Assembly: GCA_021792015.1 (NCBI GenBank)
Contig: JAJYVM010000092.1
Location: 1 to 10,980, forward strand
Length of the DNA: 10,980 nt
Origin: Bacillota bacterium
GTDB taxonomy: Bacteria > Bacillota > Sulfobacillia > RBS10-35 > JAJYVM01
Reading direction: 5' to 3'
Positions 1-6,604 of this stretch are shown in pieces. Made by a program: the position numbers and the translations under genes. How positions within the stretch are numbered: position 1 is the first letter of the stretch; each line of letters starts with the position of its first letter. The notes beneath the pieces were generated by a model. The model made no database searches, had not been told where the DNA came from, and saw only the letters and a program-made list of their open reading frames with translations.

Positions 1-2
1 GC

Positions 3-938
3 GGGCTCGCGATTCCGGTCGCCAACACGGTCGGCGCGGCCGGCGGCAGCCTCGTGACTGCTGACGGGGCCTGTTTGGTCACGATTGCCCCCGGGGCCAT
101 CCCGGAGGGCGATACCGTGACGCTCAACGAATCGACGGCTCCACCGACCGGCATCCCGTCCGGCCTCGTCGTCGCAAGCCCCGTCTGCACGCTGGGCGGG
201 TCGGTGCCCAAGCTGTCCGTGCCGATCACAGTGGCGTACGCCGCCCCGGCGCTCCGGGGCCGGTCGCCGCAGCGCCTGTCGCTCTATGCGCAGGCTGGCG
301 GCGGCAGCGCGTGGACCTTTGCGCCGACCGCCGTAAACCCGGGCCAGGGCACGGTCTCGGCGCGCGCTGCGGTGGGCGAGTCCCTGGTGGTGCTGGGCAA
401 CCTGAGGGTGTTTCCGGATGTGCCGGCCGGCTACTGGGCGGCCGGACCGATCGACGACCTGCTGGCCGCGGACGTGATCGAGGGCTTCCCGGACGGCACC
501 TTCCGCCCGGATACCAGCCTCACCCGGGCAGCCTTCACGAAAATGCTGGTGCTGACGTTGGGGTTGCCGGTCGGATCCGGACAGACCCCATTCAGCGACG
601 TCTCCGCGAACGCGTGGTACGCGCCCTACGTCGCGGCGGCTGCGGGGGCCGGGATCGTGCGCGGCACCTCAGCGACGACGTTCGGCCCCGGTCAGGCCAT
701 GACACGTGAGCAGCTGGCGGTGGTCGTGGCACGAGCCATGAAGCTGGCGCGGACGGCGACACTGCACTTCACCGACAGCACGCGGATCGCCGCCTGGGCC
801 CTGCGCGGCGTCGAGCAGGCGGTGGCTGGCGGATACCTCGACGGCTTTCCCAACGGCTCGTTCCAGCCCGAGAGCCCCGCCACCCGCGCCCAGGCGGCCA
901 AGGTGCTGGCGATGTTGCTGCGGGAGGTGGGAACCTGA
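3..938 (+). CDS. SLH-domain surface protein with ZU5-like domain (5' end cut by window)
   Basis: This is probably an extracellular protein held on the cell wall by its C-terminal SLH repeats, which in this family bind pyruvylated secondary cell-wall polymers. The frame is open through the left edge from base 3, so the GTG at 54 is internal and the true start and any signal peptide lie outside the window. The first part (about bases 40-400) has a ZU5-like beta pattern: GGSLVTADGACLVTIAPGAI, then a GLV..SPVCTLG stretch and a late LVVLG strand. Three SLH repeats follow at about 411-563 (FPDV...EGFPDGTFRPDTSLTRAAF), 591-743 (FSDV...MTREQL) and 768-920 (FTDS...GFPNGSFQPESPATRAQ). The second and third repeats are somewhat degenerate. 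Any ligand-binding or enzymatic domain would be upstream. SLH assignment is firm; the function of the whole protein is unknown. Confidence 0.9.
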   Translation, partial: GLAIPVANTVGAAGGSLVTADGACLVTIAPGAIPEGDTVTLNESTAPPTGIPSGLVVASPVCTLGGSVPKLSVPITVAYAAPALRGRSPQRLSLYAQAGGGSAWTFAPTAVNPGQGTVSARAAVGESLVVLGNLRVFPDVPAGYWAAGPIDDLLAADVIEGFPDGTFRPDTSLTRAAFTKMLVLTLGLPVGSGQTPFSDVSANAWYAPYVAAAAGAGIVRGTSATTFGPGQAMTREQLAVVVARAMKLARTATLHFTDSTRIAAWALRGVEQAVAGGYLDGFPNGSFQPESPATRAQAAKVLAMLLREVGT

Positions 939-1210
939 CGGACGCAGGCGCGCGGCCGGCCACCGATGTGGCGGACCGAAGCGCGAGGCCGTCCTGAGGC
1001 GCCCTGCGACCTGCGGGCCGAGGTCGACCTGATGGCAGGCTCGGCGAGGCTGCGGTCGTTGGCGGAGGTCCGGCGAGGGATCTGCCCCATGCGGACGGCG
1101 GCCGCGGGACCGGGGGGCGTTTCGGCGACCGCCGCGCGTGGAGGCGGCAGCCGCCCGCCGTGCACGCGGGCCCGCCGCCCGTACCGGCGTCGCGCAGCCC
1201 CTTCCTCACG

Positions 1211-1240
1211 GAATACGGCCAACATGGCCGTGACACGATG
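1211..1240 (+). promoter_or_regulatory. Possible sigma-G-like promoter for the germination operon
   Basis: GAATA at 1211-1215 fits the Bacillus sigma-F/G -35 pattern (G-H-A-T-R). After an 18-base spacer, CACGATG at 1234-1240 matches five of the seven -10 positions (C-A-T-N-H-T-A). gerA-type operons in Bacillus are transcribed in the forespore by sigma-G, so the location makes sense. Transcription would then begin almost on the GTG at 1246. This is inference from short motifs and could be chance. Confidence 0.25.
1215..1231. repeat. Perfect 7-bp inverted repeat before the gerA start
   Basis: ACGGCCA (1215-1221) and TGGCCGT (1225-1231) are perfect reverse complements separated by ACA. The element ends 14 bases before the GTG start at 1246 and lies in the spacer of the candidate sigma-G promoter. 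It could be an operator half-site pair or, if transcribed, a small hairpin next to the initiation codon. The arms are short and the base composition is skewed, so chance is possible. Confidence 0.45.
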
Positions 1241-1245
1241 GATGC

Positions 1246-2820
1246 GTGACCAGCCGGCAGGCACTGGAACAAGCGGTTGACATCCTGCTCGTGGATCTCC
1301 AGCAGATGGCGGCGCTGGAGACGAGCCTGCTGTGGCTGCTCTGCGAGAACCTGCCGCTGTCCGCCTCCCCTGCGCGCCTCGACCTGCTCCGCACCCTGCT
1401 GGAGCCGAACAGCGACCTGGGGGAGCTGCGCCTGCCGCGAACCGGCGCCGAGGTCTGGCGGGCCTACTACCTGGAATCCATGACCGATGCGCAGACCCTG
1501 AACGAGGGCCTCGTCGCCGCGCTTTCGGCGGAGCGCCCCGTCGCCGCCGTGGCCTCCACGCGCCCGGCCGCCACGTACGGCCAGGCCGTGCGCGGCGTCC
1601 TGGACGGCCAGGTCGCACTGCTCACCCATGGCAGCGGTGGGGTCCTGCTCCTTGAGGCACGGGACATGCCAAAGCGCAAGCCGACCCACCCCGTCCTCGA
1701 GACCGTTGTCCGCGGGCCCCACGAGGCCTTCGTCGAGGACCTGACGACCAATGTCTCGCTGCTACGCCGCCGCCTCAAGGATCCGCGCCTGACGTTTGAG
1801 GCGCATACGGTCGGCCGGCTGACGCAGACCGACGTCCGCCTCTGTTACATCCAGGGGCTGACCAACACCCGCGTGGTGGCGGAGGCGCGGCGGCGGCTGC
1901 GGGCCGTGAGCACCGACATGGTCCTCGACAGCGCCTACATCGAGGAGTCGCTGATGGACGACCCGTACTCGATATTTCCGCAGCTGGACTTTACGGAGCG
2001 CCCAGACATCGTGACGGCCGGGCTCTGCGAGGGGCGCTTCGCGATCTTGGTGGACGGGTCCAACGCTGCGCTGGTGGCGCCTGTGACCTTCTGGTCGTTC
2101 ATGCAGGCGGCCGACGACTACTACCAGTTCTTCTACGCAGGCACGTTCCTCCGCCTGCTGCGCTTGGCCTTCGCCCTCATCGCCCTGCTCATGCCCGCGT
2201 TCTACATCGCCGTGACGACGTTCCACCAGCAGATGATCCCGACCGCGCTGCTTCTCACGTTGATGCGCGCCCACGTCGGCGTCCCCCTGCCCGCCGTCGT
2301 GGAGGCCTTCATCATGGAGATCAGCCTGGAGATCCTCCGCGAGGCCGCCCTGCACCTGCCCGACAAGCTCGGCACCGGCCTGTCCGTGGTCGGGGGCCTC
2401 ATCATCGGCCAGGCCGTGGTCGCCGCCGGGCTCGTCACATGGCCCGTGGTGGCCATCGTGGCCATCACGGCGATCGCCAACTTCGCGATCCCACGCTGGG
2501 GGCTGGCCTTGGCCGTTCGGCTGCTGCGCTTCTCGGAGATGGTCGCGGCCGCCGTCTTCGGCCTGCCGGGCATGCTGGTGGCCACGGCGATGATCATGAT
2601 CCACATGGTCAGCCTGCGCTCCTTCGGCCTCCCCTACCTGTCCCCGCTCGCGCCCATGGACATCCCTGGGCTCGGCGACGCCTTCGTGCGCTCACCGCAC
2701 TGGTCGCCGCGGCCGCGCCCCCGCCTGCTCGAGCCGCTGTGGCGTATGCGGACCCGCCCGGGCCACCGACCGCAGCCACCCGCAGCGAGCGGCACCCGGG
2801 GCCGGGATCCCTCCCCATGA
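1246..2820 (+). CDS. gerA: GerA-family spore germination receptor subunit A
   Basis: This is subunit A of an inner-membrane germinant receptor, which in spores responds to nutrients; the GerAA type is thought to form the ion-conducting channel. The 524 residues fit the family (about 480-550). The soluble N-terminal part holds the hallmark RGPHEAFVEDLTTNVSLLRRR (about 156-176), then LDSAYIEE (227-234) and TERPDIVTAGLCEGRFAILVDG (250-271). The membrane part starts near 296 with FFYAGTFLRLLRLAFALIAL and contains ITTFHQ-like VTTFHQQMIP (323-332), FIMEISLEILREA (355-367) and SLRSFGLPYLSPLAP (456-470). A Pro/Arg-rich cytoplasmic tail follows. An in-frame TGA at 1231 makes GTG 1246 the first usable start. 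No Shine-Dalgarno sequence is visible before it; ATG 1306 is an alternative that would lose 20 residues. The stop overlaps the next gene by four bases (ATGA). Confidence 0.95.
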   Translation: MTSRQALEQAVDILLVDLQQMAALETSLLWLLCENLPLSASPARLDLLRTLLEPNSDLGELRLPRTGAEVWRAYYLESMTDAQTLNEGLVAALSAERPVAAVASTRPAATYGQAVRGVLDGQVALLTHGSGGVLLLEARDMPKRKPTHPVLETVVRGPHEAFVEDLTTNVSLLRRRLKDPRLTFEAHTVGRLTQTDVRLCYIQGLTNTRVVAEARRRLRAVSTDMVLDSAYIEESLMDDPYSIFPQLDFTERPDIVTAGLCEGRFAILVDGSNAALVAPVTFWSFMQAADDYYQFFYAGTFLRLLRLAFALIALLMPAFYIAVTTFHQQMIPTALLLTLMRAHVGVPLPAVVEAFIMEISLEILREAALHLPDKLGTGLSVVGGLIIGQAVVAAGLVTWPVVAIVAITAIANFAIPRWGLALAVRLLRFSEMVAAAVFGLPGMLVATAMIMIHMVSLRSFGLPYLSPLAPMDIPGLGDAFVRSPHWSPRPRPRLLEPLWRMRTRPGHRPQPPAASGTRGRDPSP

Positions 2821-4016
2821 AGACCGGATTTCGCCTTGTGGCCGCGCTTTGCGCCGGCCTGATCCTGGCGGGCTGCTGGGACGGCATCGTCCTGACCGGC
2901 CTGGAATTGGTCACCGCCGCCGCCTTCGACGCGGCGCCGGCTGGGGCCATGCGCGTTACCCTGAGCATCGTGCTGCCCGCCAGCCTGCAGAGCCCTACCG
3001 GCGGCGGCACAGGGGCCAGCACCAACAGCCCCGCCACGGCCACCGTCAGCGCGGAGGGCGGCACCCTGGAGGAGGCCGTCTCGGCTCTGGCGCTCCAACT
3101 GCCCGGGCATATCTTCTGGGGCCACACGCGGGTCATCCTGATCGGCGCCGGCCTCGCCACGCGAGGTATCGCCCCGGTCGTCGATTTCCTCATGCGAAGC
3201 CGTGCCACGCGCCTCTCGACGGATATGGTGGTGACGCGGGGATTGGCCGCCTCGGTGCTGACGGCGTCGCCAGCCTACCGCACGCCGGGCAGCGATGCCC
3301 TGTTCGACGCGCTGCGCCGGCGCTTCGTGGCCCGCGCGCCCGTCTACGAGGTGGCCCAGTCCCTGGTGACGCCGACCTCCGGCATCCTGATCCCCGAGGT
3401 GGAGGTCAGCCAGCCCAGCCCGCCGGCGGGTGGGCCGAGCGGCGGGGGAGGCAGCGGCACGACGGGTTCGTCCACCACCCCGACGGGCTTCGCAGTTGCA
3501 GGTGCCGGCGCCTTTCAGGGGGGGCGGTTACGGGACTGGCTCACCCAGAGCCAGGTGAGGGGCGCCCTCTGGCTGCTCGGGCGCACCCTCGAAAGCGTCG
3601 TGCGGCTGGATGCCCCAAACGGCGTCGTGGTCAGCGTCAAACTCACGGGCGCGCGCTTCAACCGCGACGCGATCCGGCTGCCGGGGGGCGAGGCCGCCAT
3701 CCAGGTCCAGGTCGACGCCCAGGATGCTCTGACGCAGGTGGACGCGGGCAGCCCGCCGTTGGGGAGTGCCAAGTACCTGCTGCTGCTGTCACACCTGCTG
3801 GATACCCGCATCCGCCAACAGGCGGATGCGGCCCTTTCCCTGGCGCGGACGGACGGGGTCGACTTCCTCGGCTTCGGCCGCCTCATGGCCGAGTATCAGC
3901 CCGTGTTCTGGCAGCGGGTGCACACGGACTGGCCCGCCACCTTCCCAGAGGTGCCTGTGGTGCTGCAGGTTCGCTCCCACGTGCGCACCACCGGCAACTT
4001 GGTCAACCTGCCGTGA
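2817..4016 (+). CDS. gerC: GerC-family germination lipoprotein (receptor subunit C)
   Basis: This is the lipoprotein subunit of the germinant receptor, anchored on the outer face of the spore inner membrane. The 399 residues match the family. A lipoprotein signal peptide is clear: MKTGFRLVAALCAG followed by the lipobox LAGC with Cys20, then WDGIVLTGLELVTAAAFD, which matches the usual CWD...(V/T)...D start of mature GerC. Residues 83-140 fit domain 1 (LEEAVSALALQLPGHIFWGH). Residues 198-225 form a Gly/Ser/Thr/Pro linker. The C-terminal domain ends in the family signature VDFLGFGRLMAEYQPVFWQ (348-366), then DWPATFP and HVRTTGNL. The frame is open far upstream of the ATG, but the signal peptide fixes the start at 2817, inside the ATGA overlap with gerA. 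Confidence 0.93.
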   Translation: MKTGFRLVAALCAGLILAGCWDGIVLTGLELVTAAAFDAAPAGAMRVTLSIVLPASLQSPTGGGTGASTNSPATATVSAEGGTLEEAVSALALQLPGHIFWGHTRVILIGAGLATRGIAPVVDFLMRSRATRLSTDMVVTRGLAASVLTASPAYRTPGSDALFDALRRRFVARAPVYEVAQSLVTPTSGILIPEVEVSQPSPPAGGPSGGGGSGTTGSSTTPTGFAVAGAGAFQGGRLRDWLTQSQVRGALWLLGRTLESVVRLDAPNGVVVSVKLTGARFNRDAIRLPGGEAAIQVQVDAQDALTQVDAGSPPLGSAKYLLLLSHLLDTRIRQQADAALSLARTDGVDFLGFGRLMAEYQPVFWQRVHTDWPATFPEVPVVLQVRSHVRTTGNLVNLP

Positions 4017-5128
4017 TGCGCGAGGACTGGGGGCTCACGCCATACCAGACGGCCATGCTCACCCTCGCCCTGGTGGGGGGCACCAGCGTCATCGTGCTGC
4101 CGTCCATTCTCGCCGCCTACGCCGGCCAGACGGCATGGCTCTCAGCCCTGCTCCCCCTGCCGGCCGGCCTGCTGCCGCTGCTGATCTGGCGGGATCTCGA
4201 CCGGCGGCTGCCCGGCCTCACGCTGCTGGAACAGGCCCGCGCCGTCCTGGGCCCAGCCGGAAGCATCCCCGTCGGGGCCGGGCTGATCGCTCTCTTCGCC
4301 AGCGTCTGCCCGGCCATCCTGCGCCAGTTCGCCGACCTGATCAGCGCGGAGGCCCTGCCGCGCACCCCGGAAATCGTCGTCCTCGGCCTCATGATGGTCG
4401 TCCCGCTCTACGGAGTGCGCCAGGGACCGGAGGTGGTGGCGCGCCTGGCCGAGATCCTCGTGCCCCTGGCCGTTGGGGCGCTGGTGATCCTCGGCTCCGC
4501 CGGCCTCAAGGATGTGGTGTTCAACCACCTTCGGCCCTTTATGGCCCAGGGGCCCGGCCCCGTGCTGCAGGGGTCCCTGGAGGCGGCGGCCTGGTACGCG
4601 GAGACGGCCCTGCTCACCCTGCTGCTCCCGTTTCACGGGTACGGGCGCCGCCTGGCCATCACCGGGGCCGTCGCGGGCTTGCTGATCGCGGCCGGCCTGA
4701 CGGCGGTCACCACGGCCTGGACCGTGGCCGTCCTCGGCCCGCTGGCGGGCCGCGTTACCTTTCCCATCTTCCAGGTGACGCGCGTGACAAGCGTCGCCAA
4801 ATTCCTCACGCACCTCGACTCCATGCTGGTCGTGGCCTGGGTGGCCGCCGGTTTCGTCAAGACCGCCGTCTGGTTCTACGCGCTCTGCACGGCGGTGGCA
4901 GCAACGGTCGGCCTGCGCGACTACCGGCCGCTGACCGTGCCCCTCGCGGGGCTCGTGGTGGTGGGCGCCATGACCTGGTGGGCTTCAAGCGCACAGCTCA
5001 CTGGCTGGGTGTTTCACGACTGGGTCTTCTGGGGGCTCAGTCTGGAGCTCGGGATCCCGGCCGCCGTCTGGATCGGGGCCCTGGTCCGCGCCAAGGCGCC
5101 CCGGGCAGGCCGGGTCACGGCGCCATGA
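4016..5128 (+). CDS. gerB: GerB-family endospore germination permease (receptor subunit B)
   Basis: This is the permease-like subunit of the germinant receptor, related to the APC amino-acid transporter superfamily and thought to bind the nutrient. The 370 residues fit the family. They are hydrophobic throughout, with about ten membrane segments, for example around 12-34, 40-57, 85-106, 118-133, 146-160, 190-206, 213-240, 266-292, 305-323 and 336-357. Family features include LTPYQTAMLTLALVGGTSVI (7-26), LIWRDLDRRLPGLTLLEQ (56-73), LYGVRQGPEVVARLAEI (131-147) and the R-V-T/L-D-S region near 256-269. ATG 4016 shares its A with the gerC stop (TGATG), and there is no clear ribosome site, so translation is probably coupled. 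The nutrient cannot be predicted. Confidence 0.93.
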   Translation: MREDWGLTPYQTAMLTLALVGGTSVIVLPSILAAYAGQTAWLSALLPLPAGLLPLLIWRDLDRRLPGLTLLEQARAVLGPAGSIPVGAGLIALFASVCPAILRQFADLISAEALPRTPEIVVLGLMMVVPLYGVRQGPEVVARLAEILVPLAVGALVILGSAGLKDVVFNHLRPFMAQGPGPVLQGSLEAAAWYAETALLTLLLPFHGYGRRLAITGAVAGLLIAAGLTAVTTAWTVAVLGPLAGRVTFPIFQVTRVTSVAKFLTHLDSMLVVAWVAAGFVKTAVWFYALCTAVAATVGLRDYRPLTVPLAGLVVVGAMTWWASSAQLTGWVFHDWVFWGLSLELGIPAAVWIGALVRAKAPRAGRVTAP

Positions 5129-5358
5129 TGGGCGTCGGGGCGGCGCTGGCCTGCCTGTGGCTCTTCGAGCGGGGCAACCTGCGCCGCTGGGGGGCGGCCG
5201 AGCGGGTGGCCTTCTGGGCGGGCTGGCTCCTGCTGTTCGCCTGGGGCCTCGCCGTCCAGGGCCACGTGCCCCTGCCCACGCTGCCCCAATTCACCCGCTG
5301 GCTGTTCCGTCCCCTCTGGGAGCGGCTGCTGACGGTCCAGCCCAACATCTACTGGTAG
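5125..5358 (+). CDS. Small membrane protein, candidate germinant-receptor D subunit
   Basis: A 77-residue protein starts in the ATGATG overlap with the gerB stop (ATG 5125, TGA 5126-5128), so it belongs to the same operon. It has a short hydrophobic start (MMGVGAALACLWLF), a charged stretch (ERGNLRRWGAAER), one clear membrane segment (VAFWAGWLLLFAWGLAVQG, about 32-50), and an aromatic/basic tail ending QPNIYW. Some Bacillus loci, notably gerK (order A-C-B-D), encode a small membrane D protein after B. Size, hydrophobicity and position fit that class, but I recognise no diagnostic motif. The last 10 bases overlap the convergent M24 gene. Alternative: a short lineage-specific protein unrelated to D. 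The coding call is well supported by the overlap; the role is inference. Confidence 0.7.
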   Translation: MMGVGAALACLWLFERGNLRRWGAAERVAFWAGWLLLFAWGLAVQGHVPLPTLPQFTRWLFRPLWERLLTVQPNIYW

Positions 5359-6467
5359 GGGGTCACGGTGAGCCGCTCCGGCCCGTCCGCCGTGACGGCG
5401 ACCTCCTCCTCGACGCAGGCGTTGCCGACGCCGTCCACCTTGAGGCGCGGCTCGATGCAGAGCACCATGCCCGGCTCCAGCACGTCGTCGGGCTCCAGCA
5501 GGGGCCACTCCATCGTCTCCATGCCGATGCCGTGCCCCAGGAAGTCGCCGAGCGCATCGCCATAGCCGAGGGCCGACGCGCGGGCGCGGGCCGCCGCGCG
5601 CAGGTCGGCCGGAGTGGCGCCCGGACGGCAGGCGGCCGCGACCGCGGCGGTCACCTGGCCCGCCGCCTCCGTCAGCCGGCGCTGAGCCGCGGCGGCCGGT
5701 CCGGCCACGAAGCAGCGCAGCACGTCGAACCCGTAGCCGTCGCGGGCGCCGATGATGTCCACGGAGACGTAGTCGCCGGCCTCCAGCACCCGGTCCATGG
5801 CCTGCGGCCAACGGGCGCCGCCATACGCCCAGGGTCCGGAGTGGACGCGGAGGTAGCGCACGAAGTCCGCCCCCGCTGCCAGGGCCGCTCCCTGACCGGC
5901 CGCGCAGACCGCGCGCTCCGTGACACCGGGCCGCACAGCCTGCCGCACCGCCGCCAGGCCGGCGTCGGCGATCCGGGCGGCCGCCCGGATCGCCTCGACC
6001 TCGGCCGGGCTCTTGATGGACCGCATGCGCGCGACGGGCGCATCAAAGGCCACGAGCCGCTCCGGGCCGAGCTCGCGCGCGAAGGCCCACGGCAGCAGGT
6101 CGCCGTCGACCACGGCCAGGGGGCCGGCGCCGAGCCCCTTCTCGCGCAGGGCGGCCAGCGTGTCGGCCACGACGCGGGTGGAGGCCCGCAGGTCGCGCAC
6201 CGGCGTGAGGTCCGGCCGGCTGGGGTAGGTGTCGATGATGACCGGGTCGCCGTCGGCCGGGATGACGGCCACCCCCAGCCCGATCCCGGCGTCCTCGCCG
6301 GCAAACGGCGCCGAGATGAACGGCGGGATGTGGCCCGTCAGGTAGGCCATGGAGCCGGGACGGTCGAAGAAGCCCCGGCCCACGGCCAGCGCCCCCGGCA
6401 GCCCGGCCTCGACCAGCGCCCGCCGCAGGCGCGCCAGCCGCCCCGCGATCTCCGGCAGGGCGATCAT
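5349..6467 (-). CDS. M24-family metallopeptidase (Xaa-Pro peptidase-like)
   Basis: This is a 372-residue pita-bread-fold enzyme, usual size for Xaa-Pro dipeptidase/aminopeptidase-P relatives. Residues 1-145 form the creatinase-type N-terminal domain (GSMAYLTGHIPP). The linker MRSIKSPAEVEAIRAAARIA (148-167) is typical of the family. All five di-metal ligands are present: Asp237 (VSVDIIG), Asp248 (GFDVLR), His312 (GHGIGMET), Glu339 (VLCIEPRL) and Glu353 (ACVEEEVAV). Intact ligands argue for a metallopeptidase rather than creatinase, which does not use metals. ATG 6467 is chosen because GGGAGGGGGGG lies just upstream; the frame stays open further upstream, but that stretch has no family similarity. 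It is the last gene of the leftward operon and ends convergently with the germination operon. The substrate is unknown; a peptide or an acylated amino acid from the same pathway is possible. Confidence 0.88.
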   Translation of the reverse strand: MIALPEIAGRLARLRRALVEAGLPGALAVGRGFFDRPGSMAYLTGHIPPFISAPFAGEDAGIGLGVAVIPADGDPVIIDTYPSRPDLTPVRDLRASTRVVADTLAALREKGLGAGPLAVVDGDLLPWAFARELGPERLVAFDAPVARMRSIKSPAEVEAIRAAARIADAGLAAVRQAVRPGVTERAVCAAGQGAALAAGADFVRYLRVHSGPWAYGGARWPQAMDRVLEAGDYVSVDIIGARDGYGFDVLRCFVAGPAAAAQRRLTEAAGQVTAAVAAACRPGATPADLRAAARARASALGYGDALGDFLGHGIGMETMEWPLLEPDDVLEPGMVLCIEPRLKVDGVGNACVEEEVAVTADGPERLTVTPYQ

Positions 6468-6604
6468 CGTGCCCCCCCTCCCGCCATCGCCGGCCGGCCG
6501 TCCAAGCCGCTCGCCTCCCGTGCCGTCATCCGCGCACCCCTCCCGCCATCGCCGGCCGTTCGCCGGGGCCGCTCCCCCGGGCCGCTCGCCTCCCGCGCCG
6601 TCAC
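6464..6604 (-). CDS. Possible 46-codon ORF bridging two operon genes (doubtful)
   Basis: An open frame runs from GTG 6604, which overlaps the stop of the PLP-enzyme gene as GTGA, to a TGA at 6466-6464, which overlaps the M24 start as ATGA. It encodes two related segments, VTAREASGPGERPRRTAGDG... and MTAREASGLDGRPAMAGGG..., because the DNA itself is duplicated. The internal ATG at 6529 has GGGAGGGG seven bases upstream, so a shorter 21-residue version is also possible. It resembles no family I know. It may be only a by-product of duplication in GC-rich DNA, or a coupling/leader ORF for the M24 gene. Confidence 0.2.
   Translation of the reverse strand: MTAREASGPGERPRRTAGDGGRGARMTAREASGLDGRPAMAGGGAR
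6472..6482 (-). promoter_or_regulatory. Strong ribosome binding site for the M24 gene
   Basis: The - strand reads GGGAGGGGGGG, then CACG, then ATG 6467. It decides the M24 start against the longer open frame that continues upstream. A second copy (GGGAGGGG, 6537-6544) lies in the duplicated unit upstream. Confidence 0.75.
6475..6603. repeat. Imperfect tandem duplication in the linker between operon genes
   Basis: The 22-base run CCCCTCCCGCCATCGCCGGC-CG occurs exactly at 6475-6496 and again at 6537-6558. A 23-base run starting GCCGCTCGCCTCCCG occurs at 6506-6528 and, with one mismatch, at 6581-6603, where it includes the stop codon of the PLP-enzyme gene. Order and orientation are the same in both copies, so this is an imperfect tandem duplication of a roughly 60-75 base unit. 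Read on the - strand, each unit contains a purine-rich ribosome-binding sequence followed by an ATG. Confidence 0.85.

Larger units (their letters stand above)
939..1245. other. Intergenic gap between the SLH gene and the germination operon
   Basis: About 307 bases with no convincing gene; the short frames here are GC-driven and have no recognisable protein pattern. It contains GC-rich self-complementary patches: GGCGG-CAG-CCGCC at 1143-1155 and the palindrome GCGGGCCCGC at 1166-1175. Neither is followed by a T-run, so no classical intrinsic terminator for the SLH gene is visible. The right end holds an inverted repeat and a promoter-like pair, listed separately. Confidence 0.6.

Noticed and set aside
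692..1722. Long - strand open frames opposite the SLH gene end and the gerA start
   Set aside because: Arg/Gly-rich composition, no family pattern, and antisense to well-supported coding sequence.
2439..2816. Upstream extension of the gerC frame inside gerA
   Set aside because: The lipoprotein signal peptide with LAGC fixes the start at 2817; the extension is an out-of-frame reading of gerA.
5362..5396. Intrinsic terminator for the germination operon
   Set aside because: Weak 7-bp stem with a 21-base loop, no T-run, and it lies in M24 coding sequence.
5349..6467. Creatinase identity for the M24 protein, tempting in a ureide context
   Set aside because: All five metal ligands of M24 metallopeptidases are present, whereas creatinase is not metal-dependent.
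6475..6603. CRISPR-like repeat
   Set aside because: Only two imperfect copies, no array or cas genes, and the repeat includes a gene's stop codon; it is a local duplication.
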